Assembly (NCBI GenBank): GCA_030642325.1
Contig: DAOWNY010000001.1
Location: forward strand, 1-30,209
DNA from: Deltaproteobacteria bacterium
Lineage (GTDB): Bacteria; Desulfobacterota; DAOWNY01
DNA: 30,209 nt
Reading direction: 5' to 3'
Shown: positions 1-8,139 of the stretch, piece by piece
How the letters are laid out: each line of letters opens with the position of its first letter
Position numbering within the stretch: position 1 is the first letter of the stretch
Translations under genes and position numbers: made by a program
Notes under the pieces: model-generated
What the model saw: only the letters and a program-made list of their open reading frames with translations
What the model was told of the DNA's origin: nothing
The model's database searches: none

Positions 1-360
1 TATGCCGCCGGGTGTGTAGTCGTCTTTTCTTCTTCTTTTTTTTGATGCGGTATAGTTTGCAACAAGGGAGTCAACACATCCGCCCGATATTCCCCAGAAG
101 AGTTTCGGCTCACCCAGCCTTTTTATATCATCATCCGAGTTCATGTCCGGCTGGGCAATAATTGCAGCGCTAAAACCCGCTTTCAGGAGGACTTTTCCGA
201 TTACGGCAACACCGATATACGGACTGTCGATGTAACTGTCTCCGGTGACCAGTATGACATCCGGCCTTTCCCATCCAAGGGACTTTAATTCTTCTTCGGT
301 AGTTGGAAGAAAAGAGGCATTTTTGGCACGGATCAAATCAGCAGGATTAATTTTTTTCAT
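1..360 (-). CDS. YgiQ-family (UPF0313) radical SAM protein, N-terminal part
   Basis: This reading frame starts with ATG at 360 and runs off the window at base 1, giving 120 residues without a stop. It begins MKKINPADLIRAKNASFLPT, continues through a region with DVILVTGDSYIDSPYIG, and ends in KDDYTPGGI. The TGDsYiDhPxxG segment, the WGISGGCVDSLVANYT stretch and the (D/S)DYTPGG end match the N-terminal domain of YgiQ-type proteins (UPF0313), which precedes the radical SAM core. The CxxxCxxC cluster would lie beyond the window edge and is not seen. The ribosome site is weak. The family has no settled substrate that I can name. A family-A repeat starts about 110 bases upstream of the start codon. 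The family call is fairly sure; the function is unknown. Confidence 0.85.
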   Translation of the reverse strand, partial: MKKINPADLIRAKNASFLPTTEEELKSLGWERPDVILVTGDSYIDSPYIGVAVIGKVLLKAGFSAAIIAQPDMNSDDDIKRLGEPKLFWGISGGCVDSLVANYTASKKRRRKDDYTPGGI

Positions 361-472
361 ATAATGTCCATACACTACCGGCACACTTGATAATAAAGGA
401 ACCTTCATTTTATTGACAGACAGGATTTGCAGGATGATCATGACATAAAAAATCATGTAAATTTTTTCAAGC

Positions 473-701
473 TGTGCAGTTAGCCTTTAGCAGTCAGCTA
501 TTAGCCAAAAAAATCACAGGCTGTTTTGCTATTACAAATTTTCACCCATTGGTGTTATTTCCTGCTTATGTAATACCTCAGTTTTTCAAAGCTAAACGCT
601 GATAGCTAATCGCTCAACTGAAGTGGAATTAGATCGGCAAATGTAACGAGATCAAACGGATGTTGAATGGTTTCATGCAAAAGCTAACACCTAACCGCAC
701 A
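473..701 (+). repeat. Family-A MITE-like element, copy A1
   Basis: This 229-base non-coding element matches A2 (2688-2941) and, in reverse, A3 (16464-16718) over nearly its whole length. Shared blocks include the left end with gcctttagcag and gctattagcc, then cacaggctgttttgctatta, atcggcaaatgtaacgagat and gttgaatggtttcatgcaaa, then the right end ctaaccgcacagg. The left end TGTGCAGTTAG pairs with the right end CTAACCGCACA with one mismatch, as terminal inverted repeats would. Relative to A2 it lacks about 25 bases, notably the cttaaatagctaata block near the right end. Confidence 0.8.
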
Positions 702-1230
702 GGTCGAATTTTTTGATGGTTTTCACATGGGAAAGCTCTTAGGCATAAGGTCTCCTCGGTAATTTATCAAGTGGAAATGCAGAGCGCCGTTTTATCGAAA
801 ATTTCACTAGCGATTAGTCGTAAAGTATAGGGCGTTTACATCAATTATGCAACTGGTGAATCCAAATTTTGATTTCATCACTTTTTTCGGCCGGGATTAA
901 TATGGCGGCCATTAATGGAAAAGATCAACAAAATATTGAGGGACTACTTGTAAAAGGTTGGTTGATGTGTTAAAAATTTATTAGAAGGTAAAGATTGGCG
1001 TCCCTTAAAACTTCAAGACAACGGAGCGATCTTTACATGTCCGGCGGCTATATTTTTCAGACGGCTGCCCCCTGAATTCACTTAGATCTTTTCCGTTTTT
1101 TTGGCCGGGGATTTCCTTGTAAAAAGGAAACCTTCAAGTTTTTAATATTTTTTGATAGTTCAAGTTTCTTCCAACTGCAAATTCAAAACGCCTTTGGTTG
1201 ATCGAAATGTTTTTTGGCGTTTAATTTTTT

Positions 1231-1421
1231 GTATCCGTTCACAGACAGTTTACGGTTTGCAGTTAACTATTGGCAAGAATCCGGATCTAAGATGTAACCA
1301 TGAGTTTTTTTTTGAACAATTTAAAAGAATTTGCGAGCCCTAATCCCGAAATTGGAATCAATACCGAGCATGTTTTTTATCGTTTTCAAATTCATTTCAT
1401 TGAAAGACCGTGAACGGTTAC
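1231..1421 (+). repeat. Family-B MITE-like element, copy B1
   Basis: A 191-base element bounded by near-perfect inverted ends: GTATCCGTTCAC at the left and GTGAACGGTTAC at the right. The left arm (ccgttcacagacagtttacg, then gttaactattgg) and the right arm (gagcatgttttttatcgtt, then attcatttcattgaaa) recur in copy B2 at 29936-30123, which is inverted. The right arm recurs in B3 at 21302-21476. The middle of B1 differs from the other two and lacks their family-A-like module. A short reading frame over this element (1152-1343) is not protein-like. Confidence 0.75.
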
Positions 1422-1553
1422 AATTTTTTTAGCAAGTGACTGTTTTTGGGAAAACACCTGATTTATAGTCTATTGTCTGATTTACCAAGGGGTTAACCCG
1501 CCTTATTGAGCTATACGTAATCATTAATATATAAAGGTAAAAGGGATAAAACC

Positions 1554-2162
1554 ATGCAAGTAAAGAAAAGGATGGCGGAAAAACTGATTACCGTGTCTAA
1601 AGACATGAGCATACCCGAGGCGATTGGTTTGATGAAAAAGTATTCCATCCGACATCTTCCGGTGGTTGATAACGATAGTCTGGTTGGGTTTATCACCGAG
1701 TCTGACATGAGGCAGGCCTACCTTGCTTCTCTTCTGGATGAAATGATCATCGATGATGTAATGATTAAAAATCCCATTACCATTGAACCGGATGCCGATC
1801 TTGAAGAAGCTGTGGAGCTGATATATCGCAATAAGATCGGCGGATTACCGGTAGTTAAAGATGGGAAAATAAAAGGAATTATCACGGTAGCGGATATTTT
1901 AGCGGTTTTTATTGAGATTATGGGAGTTTTAAAGTCGAGTTCCAGGATCGATGTTATCCTGGGAGAAAAACCCGAGGCCTTTGAGGAAGTTTCCCGCATA
2001 ATTAAGACCAATGGGGGGGAGATAATCAGTGTGGGGATGTCGAATTACCACCAGGGTAAATCAAAAAGAGTCTATTTTTTTAGATTGGAAAAATGTGAGG
2101 TGGAACCCATTGTTAAATCCCTGGAAGAAACTGGTTACCAGATAGTTTCAGTAATTAAATAG
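1554..2162 (+). CDS. Tandem CBS-domain protein (AcuB-like) with C-terminal ACT-like region
   Basis: 202 residues. Two CBS domains fill about residues 3-57 (ending in the DNDSLVGFITESDM turn) and 66-120 (GLPVVKDGKIKGIITVADIL). About 75 further residues (DVILGEKPEAFEEVSRIIKT onward) look like the ACT-type tail of AcuB-like proteins. CBS pairs usually bind adenosyl ligands and sense energy state. No enzyme domain is attached, so this is a stand-alone sensor or regulator with unknown target. An aaaaggga ribosome site lies about 8 bases before the ATG. It stands alone between repeat-rich gaps and the thioesterase gene 37 bases downstream, with which it may be co-transcribed. The name AcuB rests on domain layout only; a role in acetoin use is not implied. 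Confidence 0.85.
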   Translation: MQVKKRMAEKLITVSKDMSIPEAIGLMKKYSIRHLPVVDNDSLVGFITESDMRQAYLASLLDEMIIDDVMIKNPITIEPDADLEEAVELIYRNKIGGLPVVKDGKIKGIITVADILAVFIEIMGVLKSSSRIDVILGEKPEAFEEVSRIIKTNGGEIISVGMSNYHQGKSKRVYFFRLEKCEVEPIVKSLEETGYQIVSVIK

Positions 2163-2199
2163 CCCTGATAATAGTTATTTGTTAACATTGAAAAACTAG

Positions 2200-2610
2200 A
2201 TGCGAAATGTCAAGATTAAAACTGAGGCGGGTTTCAAAAAATGTTTTGCCTGTGGGAGCGAAAATCCCATAGGGCTTAAACTCAATTTCCGCAAAGAGGG
2301 AGAAACGGCCATGGCCGAATTTTTTCCCGATCAATACCATCAGGGCTGGCCCGGGATTGTCCATGGGGGGTTAATATGCACCCTCTTGGATGAAGCAATG
2401 GGCTATGTTACTCGTTACCAGGGGGTAAAAACCATTACGGCTAAGATGGAAATTAAGTTTTCCAAGCCGGCAAGGTCCGATCAAAAACTATACATCATCG
2501 GTGAGATAACCCAAAAAAACAGAAAATTAGTAAAGACCCGGGGTCGCATAGAACTGGAAGACGGGTCGGTAGTGGCAGATGCCACGGCCCTTATGTATGT
2601 TTTTGCCTAA
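2200..2610 (+). CDS. PaaI-like hotdog-fold thioesterase
   Basis: 136 residues, the usual length for single-domain hotdog thioesterases. It opens with a FKKCFACGSENPIGLKL segment, common in this subfamily. The core motif PGIVHGGLICTLLDEAMGYV carries the HGG turn and the acidic residue (D/E in LLDEA) that act in thioester hydrolysis. The rest (KMEIKFSKPARSDQKLYIIG, then ELEDGSVVADATALMYVF) matches the 4HBT strand pattern. It probably hydrolyses an acyl-CoA; the substrate cannot be read from sequence. The ribosome site before the ATG is poor, so translation may depend on coupling or transcript overlap with the CBS gene. Confidence 0.85.
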   Translation: MRNVKIKTEAGFKKCFACGSENPIGLKLNFRKEGETAMAEFFPDQYHQGWPGIVHGGLICTLLDEAMGYVTRYQGVKTITAKMEIKFSKPARSDQKLYIIGEITQKNRKLVKTRGRIELEDGSVVADATALMYVFA

Positions 2611-2617
2611 TTTTTTG

Positions 2618-2634
2618 TGCCCCGATAAGGGGCA
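2618..2634 (+). terminator. Hairpin after thioesterase gene, possible weak terminator
   Basis: TGCCCC and GGGGCA pair perfectly around a 5-base loop (gataa), 8 bases after the stop codon. A T-run lies before the stem rather than after it, so it is not a textbook intrinsic terminator on this strand. It may instead protect the transcript 3' end. Confidence 0.35.
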
Positions 2635-2687
2635 TCGAGATTTTAGCCTGGAGATGACGGTATTTTTTTCATTCCTGTTTTTCATTC

Positions 2688-2941
2688 TGAGCGGTTAGCC
2701 TTTAGCAGTTAGCTATTAGCCAAAATGATCACAGGCTGTTTTGCTATTACAAGTTTTCACCCATTGGGTGTTATTTCAAGCTCCCGTAATACCTCGGTTG
2801 TTCAAAGCTAAACGTTTGTATGCTGATAGCTGATCGCTCAACTTAAGGTTGGAATTAAATCGGCAAATGTAACGAGATCAAGCGGATGTTGAATGGTTTC
2901 ATGCAAAACTAACACTTAAATAGCTAATACCTAGCCGCACA
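2688..2941 (+). repeat. Family-A MITE-like element, copy A2
   Basis: A 254-base copy of the element at 473-701, in the same orientation and just upstream of hemB. The ends are TGAGCGGTTAG and CTAGCCGCACA, which are imperfect inverted repeats. It carries the tttgtatgctgatagctgat and cttaaatagctaatacc blocks that A1 has lost, so it and A3 show the fuller form. Confidence 0.8.
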
Positions 2942-3048
2942 GGTCGATTTTTTTCGAAGTGAACAAAAAGGCCGACCTTCTTAATTTGTTGACAGTGAAT
3001 TGATAATCATGAAAATTACGATAAGTGAGGGTTTGAAAGGAGGAAAGC

Positions 3049-4032
3049 ATGTACTTTCCAGATTATCGTCCAAGGAGGCTTAGAAAAAACAAGGATTTCC
3101 GAAGGATGATCAGGGAGACTCAACTTTCAACTGATCATCTGGTCATGCCCCTTTTCACAGTCCATGGAAAAGGCATAAAAAAAGAGATCGGTTCAATGCC
3201 CGGCAATTATCAGCTGTCTGTTGATTACCTCGTCGGAAAGGCAAAGGAAATATTTAACCTGGGCATTCCGGCCGTCCTCTTATTCGGCATTCCTGAAAAA
3301 AAAGATGAATTTGGTTCGGAGGGTTATGCCGAGAACGGAATAATACAAACAGCGTTGAGATCTTTAAAGGAGGCTGTTCCTGATTTAATGGTCATAACCG
3401 ATGTCTGCCTTTGCGAATATACCAGTCATGGTCACTGCGGAATAGTTGTGGACGGGGAGGTGGACAATGATTCAACCCTGGAGGTCCTGGCAAATATGGC
3501 CCTTTCCCATGTGGAGGCAGGAGCGGATATGGTGGCCCCCTCGGATATGATGGATGGCCGGGTGGCGGAAATAAGAAAAATCCTTGACGAAAATGCATAT
3601 GACAACATTCCAATTATGTCTTATGCTGCCAAATATGCCTCCGGTTTTTATGGACCGTTTCGGGAAGCGGCCGAGTCTGCGCCCCAATTTGGCGACCGGC
3701 GTTCTTATCAGATGGATCCGGGAAATTCCGATGAGGCAATCAGGGAAGTACGATTAGACATTGAAGAGGGTGCGGATATTGTCATGATAAAACCGGCCGG
3801 TCATTACCTGGATATTATACTCAGGGTTAAACAGGAATTTCAGATGCCGGTGGCGGCCTACCAGGTGAGTGGAGAATTTGCCATGATCAAGGCGGCGGAA
3901 AAACTTGGGTGGATTGATGGAGAACGGCTGATGATGGAATCTCTTCTTTCTATTAAACGGGCGGGGGCGGATATTATCATCACTTATTTTGCCGAAGAGG
4001 CGACAAAGATATTAAATGCCGGGAGGGGTTAG
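3049..4032 (+). CDS. hemB: Porphobilinogen synthase (delta-aminolevulinic acid dehydratase)
   Basis: 327 residues, the full family length. The enzyme condenses two 5-aminolevulinate molecules into porphobilinogen, feeding siroheme, heme and corrinoids. The zinc-binding catalytic cysteines are in TDVCLCEYTSHGHCG (Cys120, Cys122, Cys130). The two active-site lysines are Lys195 in SYAAKYAS and Lys248 in VMIKPA. The cysteine triad marks the zinc-dependent type. A strong AAAGGAGG (3036-3043) precedes the ATG by 5 bases. The stop codon directly abuts the ATG of the AhbD gene, so the two are co-transcribed and probably translationally coupled. Confidence 0.97.
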   Translation: MYFPDYRPRRLRKNKDFRRMIRETQLSTDHLVMPLFTVHGKGIKKEIGSMPGNYQLSVDYLVGKAKEIFNLGIPAVLLFGIPEKKDEFGSEGYAENGIIQTALRSLKEAVPDLMVITDVCLCEYTSHGHCGIVVDGEVDNDSTLEVLANMALSHVEAGADMVAPSDMMDGRVAEIRKILDENAYDNIPIMSYAAKYASGFYGPFREAAESAPQFGDRRSYQMDPGNSDEAIREVRLDIEEGADIVMIKPAGHYLDIILRVKQEFQMPVAAYQVSGEFAMIKAAEKLGWIDGERLMMESLLSIKRAGADIIITYFAEEATKILNAGRG

Positions 4033-5094
4033 ATGATTAAGTCTGAATTGCGGATGATTGCCTGGGAGGTCACTCGTAGTTGTAACCTTTCTTGTGTCCA
4101 CTGTCGGGCATCTGCAGAGGAAGGACCCTATGAAAACGAACTCACCACTGGTGAATGTTTGGATCTTATAGATAATGTTGCTTCTTTCAGCAATCCCATC
4201 ATCATCCTTACCGGAGGTGAACCCCTTTTGAGGGAAGATATATTCGAGATCGCTTCCCATGGAAAAAAGAGGGGGATAAGAATGGTCATGGCGGTTAACG
4301 GCACACTGGTTAATGATGAAAATATCAAAAAAATGGTAGAGGCGGGGATCGCCAGGATCAGCATCAGCATCGATGGTGAAACCCCATCGGCCCATGATCA
4401 ATTTCGTCAAATGGAAGGGGCCTTTGCAGGGGCCATGAACGGCATAAAGTTTGCCAAAAAGGAGGGTATGGAATTTCAGATCAATACCACCATTACCCAG
4501 GATAATCTTAATCAGATCGAAGGGATTCTCAATTTGTCAATAAAACTGGGGGCGGTTGCCCACCATATCTTCCTTCTTGTCCCCACCGGTCGCGGGAAGG
4601 ACATGGTAGAAAAAAGTCTTTCTCCGGAAGATTATGAAAAGACGCTCTACTGGTTCTATAAACAGAGGGATAAGGTTCCTCTTCAACTAAAGGCAACCTG
4701 CGCCCCCCATTATTATCGAATTCTCCGGCAGGAGGCAAAGAAGGAAGGAAAAATAGTAACTCCCCGAACTTACGGTCTCGACGCAACCACACGGGGTTGC
4801 CTGGGGGGGATTTCTTTCTGTTTCATCTCCCATCGTGGCGATACCCAGCCCTGCGGATATTTAGAAGTCAATTGCGGTAATGTAAGAGAAAAAAGCCTGG
4901 AAGAAATCTGGAAGAAATCAAAAATATTTAATGAGTTAAGGGATATCTCCAGTTTAAAGGGAAAATGTGGAATCTGTGAATTCCGCATGGTTTGTGGTGG
5001 TTGTCGAGCCAGGGCGTATGAGGCTTGTGGGGATTATATGGCAGAAGAACCACTCTGTAGTTACCAACCCGTCCACAATCGGGACGAGGAGTAA
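4033..5094 (+). CDS. ahbD: AhbD-type radical SAM heme synthase (Fe-coproporphyrin III decarboxylase)
   Basis: 353 residues. The N-terminus holds the radical SAM cluster SCNLSCVHC (Cys17, Cys21, Cys24), followed by ILTGGEPLLR (the GGE motif for SAM). The C-terminus has the cysteine-rich SPASM-like region: CLGGISFCF, TQPCGYLEVNCGN, and KCGICEFRMVCGGCRARAY with a last Cys near the end, enough for auxiliary Fe-S clusters. The EVTRSCNLSCVHCRASA start and KATCAPHYYRILRQ agree with AhbD as I recall the family, rather than AhbC or NirJ. AhbD removes two propionate carboxyls from Fe-coproporphyrin III in the siroheme-dependent heme route of sulfate reducers and archaea. A GGGAGGGG inside the hemB 3' end is its ribosome site. 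AhbC or another SPASM radical SAM enzyme is the alternative. Confidence 0.88.
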   Translation: MIKSELRMIAWEVTRSCNLSCVHCRASAEEGPYENELTTGECLDLIDNVASFSNPIIILTGGEPLLREDIFEIASHGKKRGIRMVMAVNGTLVNDENIKKMVEAGIARISISIDGETPSAHDQFRQMEGAFAGAMNGIKFAKKEGMEFQINTTITQDNLNQIEGILNLSIKLGAVAHHIFLLVPTGRGKDMVEKSLSPEDYEKTLYWFYKQRDKVPLQLKATCAPHYYRILRQEAKKEGKIVTPRTYGLDATTRGCLGGISFCFISHRGDTQPCGYLEVNCGNVREKSLEEIWKKSKIFNELRDISSLKGKCGICEFRMVCGGCRARAYEACGDYMAEEPLCSYQPVHNRDEE

Positions 5095-5200
5095 AGAATT
5101 CTGGCCCAGAGGACCAGGTTTCCCCATTTAAAATGAAATCAGTCCAAAGCTAACACAATACGAGGAATTTAAGGGTTAAAATTAGATACATTAAATTTGT

Positions 5201-5854
5201 TCAGGTTCTTTCCCCAAATATCCGGGTCCCTATTCTTACTATGTTTGCCCCCTCTTTGATGGCAATCAGGTAAGAGCTAGACATGCCCATCGATAGGTAT
5301 TTCATCTCCACTCCCTCAATTTTCCGGGATTTAATTGTTTCAAATAAGTTTTTGGTTTCTTTGAAGCAGGGCCTAGAATCTTCCGGGTTTCCTCCAAGGG
5401 GACCCATAGTCATAAGCCCCAGCACCTTTATATTTTTGAGAGAAGAGATGTCTTTGATCAAACTTTCCGCTTCTTCGGGCATAACTCCGTATTTCCGCTT
5501 CTCCCTTCCGCTGTTGATCTCGATCAATATCGGAATGACCTTACCTTCCAACCGGCACCTTTTGTCAACCTCTTTTGCCAGCCTTAAGGAATCTATGGTC
5601 TCAATTATATCAAATATTTTTACGGCATCTTTCACTTTGTTTGTTTGCAGGTGACCAATAAAGTGCCATTTCACTTTTTTCCCTACTATTGCAAAGGCAT
5701 CTTTTGCTTCCTGGAGGTAGTTTTCCCCGATAATCTCAATTCCCCCCGCAATTGCCTTCAGGATTTCCTCGGCACTCCTGGTTTTTGCCGCTGCTACCAA
5801 CTGAACCCCTTCCGGTAGCCCGCCCAATATTTTTTTTACATTTTCTTTAATCAT
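5201..5854 (-). CDS. yggS: YggS/PLPBP-family pyridoxal-phosphate homeostasis protein
   Basis: 217 residues, slightly shorter than the usual 225-235. The PLP-binding lysine lies in VAAAKTRSAEEI (Lys24). Other family marks are ENYLQEAKDAF, KWHFIGHLQTNKVK, LIEINSGREKRKYG and the C-terminal MGMSSSYLIAIKEGANIVRIGTRIFG, where the last part binds phosphate. The family has an alanine-racemase-like barrel and keeps PLP levels balanced without known catalytic turnover. Its gene converges on ahbD. It is followed upstream on the same strand by the zinc-ribbon protein and pilus ATPases, a common arrangement for yggS near pil genes. The ribosome site is weak. Confidence 0.95.
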   Translation of the reverse strand: MIKENVKKILGGLPEGVQLVAAAKTRSAEEILKAIAGGIEIIGENYLQEAKDAFAIVGKKVKWHFIGHLQTNKVKDAVKIFDIIETIDSLRLAKEVDKRCRLEGKVIPILIEINSGREKRKYGVMPEEAESLIKDISSLKNIKVLGLMTMGPLGGNPEDSRPCFKETKNLFETIKSRKIEGVEMKYLSMGMSSSYLIAIKEGANIVRIGTRIFGERT

Positions 5855-5960
5855 ATTAATACTCGAATAAGAATAAATTAAACAATTTTATTGACAATAT
5901 CCATCCTTTATCCAAAAAATTATTCAGCCTATTTGTTTGAAGGCTTTTGAGAAAGGGGCG

Positions 5961-6644
5961 TCATATTTTACCTGTTTCTTTTAAGGTTTCTTTAAATACT
6001 TTGTAAAATTTATCATTATCCGCGATGGCATTGCTCAAGATCTTTTTTATGTTAGGGACATCTTCAGAACTAACAGTCAAGTTGACGCTTTGAGAAAAAG
6101 CTGCCATATTATCCATGGTGCGGTAATTATCTCCGATCAGAACGCAGAATAGATTCCTTCTGGTAGACATGGGCATGGGTTGGATGTAATTGAGAACCGG
6201 ATTGTTTGAAGAATTGCATCCCCCAAAAGCTTCGTTAATAATTATTAGATCATATCGGTTATATCTCATTTTGTCCAGAGCATTATCGGGGGTAGCGGCC
6301 ACATGGACATAATAGCCCAATTCGTCCAGAACAGCCTGTATCATCTCCTGATTTTTTGATACATCATCACAAGTTAGAGCTGTTTTGATTTCCTCCCCAA
6401 AAAAGAAGGATTTTGCCTCATCGATATCCGGAGCAGTAACAGGGGTCGCCGTATCCGGTCCGGTTAATTTTTTTTCCCGGGAAGTGCCCGGATCTGATTT
6501 ATCATCCGGCTGCCCTTGAGTTATGGTGTTTAAATAAATTTTATTTTTACACTTGGGGCAAACTACATTTAAAATCTTATTTTTAGGGAGTTTGTCGTCG
6601 GCAATTTTAAATTTAGCGGCACAAGCCTCACAAAAAATTTCCAT
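5961..6644 (-). CDS. MJ0042-type zinc-ribbon protein with degenerate receiver-like domain
   Basis: 227 residues. Residues 1-40 form a zinc ribbon: CEAC (Cys5, Cys8) then CPKC (Cys29, Cys32). A polar linker (about 41-75) leads to a region of about 120 residues that resembles a response-regulator receiver. It keeps the acidic pair (CDDVSKNQ, Asp93/Asp94) and an amphipathic helix, but the expected phospho-acceptor strand YDLIIIN ends in Asn137 instead of Asp, and no conserved Lys follows at the KP position. So it probably cannot be phosphorylated in the normal way. It lies 74 bases downstream of a PilT-family gene on the same strand, so a role in pilus or motility control is an inference from position. 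No function is known to me. Confidence 0.8.
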   Translation of the reverse strand: MEIFCEACAAKFKIADDKLPKNKILNVVCPKCKNKIYLNTITQGQPDDKSDPGTSREKKLTGPDTATPVTAPDIDEAKSFFFGEEIKTALTCDDVSKNQEMIQAVLDELGYYVHVAATPDNALDKMRYNRYDLIIINEAFGGCNSSNNPVLNYIQPMPMSTRRNLFCVLIGDNYRTMDNMAAFSQSVNLTVSSEDVPNIKKILSNAIADNDKFYKVFKETLKETGKI

Positions 6645-6718
6645 ATTTCTTACCTTATTTCTTAATAATTTTTTTATCCGGAAAAGGATAATTCACAATG
6701 CACCCGGGATTATCGGCA

Positions 6719-7918
6719 TCATCTCTTTTTAGCAAGCAAGTTTCCAAATTGATCGTATTCATCACCGTACGCTTCATCAATCTTCAGCCCTTCAATATCG
6801 GTGGTCTTTTCTCCCTTAGCACTCTTGATCTGGTCTATTCCCCGTCCCACAACTGACTTTTTAGAAGCATAAGCGACGCTGGTCTCTTCGCTAACCAATC
6901 CATTATGGTAAGCTGTGATAATATCCCGGTCAAAGGTTTTCATGCCAAAGGGTTCACTGACTTCCATTATTTCATAAAAGGTCTTTCCCTCGGATTCTCC
7001 ATGTTCAATTGATTCTTTTACCCGCAGGTTTGATCCCATAATTTCGAATACTGCCTTCCTTCCTCCCCCGATCTTGGGAAGTAGTCGCTGGGATACCACC
7101 CATCTTGTGGTATCTGCCAATCGCACTCTTATCTGTTTTTCCTCGTCAGTATCGAACATACCGATGATTCGGTTGATAGTTTGCCCGGCATCTACCGTGT
7201 GGAGGGTACTTAATACCAGATGACCTGTCTCCGCAGCCGCGAGTCCGATTTCCACCGTCTCCCGATCCCTCATTTCTCCCACCAGAATCACTTTTGGGGC
7301 CTGGCGGAGGGCAGCCCTGAGGCCGGTGGCAAAAGTGTCAAAATCTTTTCCCAGCTCCCGCTGATTAAAGGTAGCCTTATTGTGGTGATGAATGAATTCT
7401 ACCGGATCTTCAAGGGTAATGACGTGCACCGGTCTTTCCTTGTTGATTACATCGAGCATAGCTGCCAATGAAGTGGTTTTTCCCGAACCTGTAGCACCGG
7501 TTAACATAACAATTCCGTTTTTTTCCTGGGATATTTTATGAAATACCCGGGGTAGCTTGAGGCTCTCGATGGTGGGAATTTCAGTTGGCAACTTTCTCAT
7601 CACGAGGGAATAGAAGCTTCTTTGGGAAAAAACATTTACCCGGAACCTCGCTTCTCCGGTGAGATAATACGAAGAATCGCAGCTCCCTTCCCGGATTAAT
7701 ATCTCAGTAAGCCGCCGGTCGGAATTTATGAGATTGAGGGCAATCATTTCCGTTTGAAAGGGAGTCAATTCTTCAATTTTTTCGGAAATGGGAACCGGTA
7801 CCAGCTGACCGGAGGCTTCCACCTGGAGGGGTCTGCCCACGGTAAAATTTAGGTCCGATACCCCCTCATGGGCTTGGAGCATAGTGGTAAATATATAATC
7901 CATCTCCGATTTTCTCAT
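6719..7918 (-). CDS. PilT-family retraction ATPase, PilU-like paralogue
   Basis: 399 residues from the ATG at 7918. A GTG at 7924 would add two residues, but AGGGG lies 5 bases before the ATG, which favours it. Walker A is GATGSGKTT (141-149), the Asp box is ITLEDPVEF (about 167-175), Walker B is VILVGEMRD (about 210-218), and the His box is TGHLVLSTLHT. It drives type IV pilus retraction or a related hexameric motor at the inner membrane. It is longer than PilT (about 350), with an extra C-terminal 40-50 residues, and lacks the clean A-x-x-NLIRE block of PilT (here NLRVKESIEHGE), so it is closer to PilU or another PilT paralogue. PilU proper is not proven. Confidence 0.88.
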   Translation of the reverse strand: MRKSEMDYIFTTMLQAHEGVSDLNFTVGRPLQVEASGQLVPVPISEKIEELTPFQTEMIALNLINSDRRLTEILIREGSCDSSYYLTGEARFRVNVFSQRSFYSLVMRKLPTEIPTIESLKLPRVFHKISQEKNGIVMLTGATGSGKTTSLAAMLDVINKERPVHVITLEDPVEFIHHHNKATFNQRELGKDFDTFATGLRAALRQAPKVILVGEMRDRETVEIGLAAAETGHLVLSTLHTVDAGQTINRIIGMFDTDEEKQIRVRLADTTRWVVSQRLLPKIGGGRKAVFEIMGSNLRVKESIEHGESEGKTFYEIMEVSEPFGMKTFDRDIITAYHNGLVSEETSVAYASKKSVVGRGIDQIKSAKGEKTTDIEGLKIDEAYGDEYDQFGNLLAKKR

Positions 7919-8139
7919 GATCACCCCTAATTAGTATTAATTTTCGCTATTTTTTCTCATGATCCGCATTACTATCGGGATATAAAAAAAGAATGCAAAC
8001 AAAGAAACCATCTAAATTTTTTCCAGACTGTCGAACATTTTGCATGTGGTGAAACCCGGAAACCCGTGAACCGGGTAGATTGCAATCAAAGCACCGCAAA
8101 TGGTTACCTGGAAGAAGGATTTTAAAAAAACTGATCGCC
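7919..8139. other. Gap between the two pilus ATPase genes, with hairpin
   Basis: 221 bases between two same-strand PilT-family genes. ACCCGG (8054-8059) pairs with CCGGGT (8071-8076), with an inner ACCCG/CGGGT-like element. No T-run follows on the minus strand, so this may separate or process the transcript rather than terminate it. No gene is seen. Confidence 0.4.

Larger units (their letters stand above)
361..1553. other. Long repeat-bearing intergenic region
   Basis: About 1.2 kb without a convincing gene, between the divergent ygiQ-like and CBS genes. It holds one family-A element (473-701) and one family-B element (1231-1421). The stretch 702-1230 is AT-rich with many stops in all frames, and I recognise no gene or RNA in it. 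The promoter of the CBS gene should lie in the last 130 bases, where there is an AT-rich stretch (attaatatataaagg) close to the start, but I cannot fix -35/-10 boxes. Confidence 0.7.
2611..3048. other. Intergenic region upstream of hemB
   Basis: A 438-base gap containing a small hairpin (2618-2634), family-A copy A2 (2688-2941), and the hemB leader. TTGACA at 2989-2994 could be a -35 box, but no good -10 lies 16-18 bases downstream, so I do not call a promoter firmly. AGGTCG at 2941-2946 can pair with CGACCT at 2973-2978 across a T-rich loop at the edge of A2. Confidence 0.6.

Noticed and set aside
1152..1343. 63-codon plus-strand reading frame
   Set aside because: It runs through family-B repeat DNA, has no ribosome site and no protein-like pattern.
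2989..3017. Sigma-70 promoter for hemB from TTGACA at 2989
   Set aside because: The -35 is perfect but no acceptable -10 lies at 16-18 bases; kept only as a note.
361..3048. Repeats considered as a CRISPR array
   Set aside because: The repeats are long, single copies in separate gaps, with no regular short repeat-spacer pattern.
5095..5200. Short CTGG/CCAG stem between ahbD and yggS as a shared terminator
   Set aside because: The stem is only 4 bases and no T-run follows.
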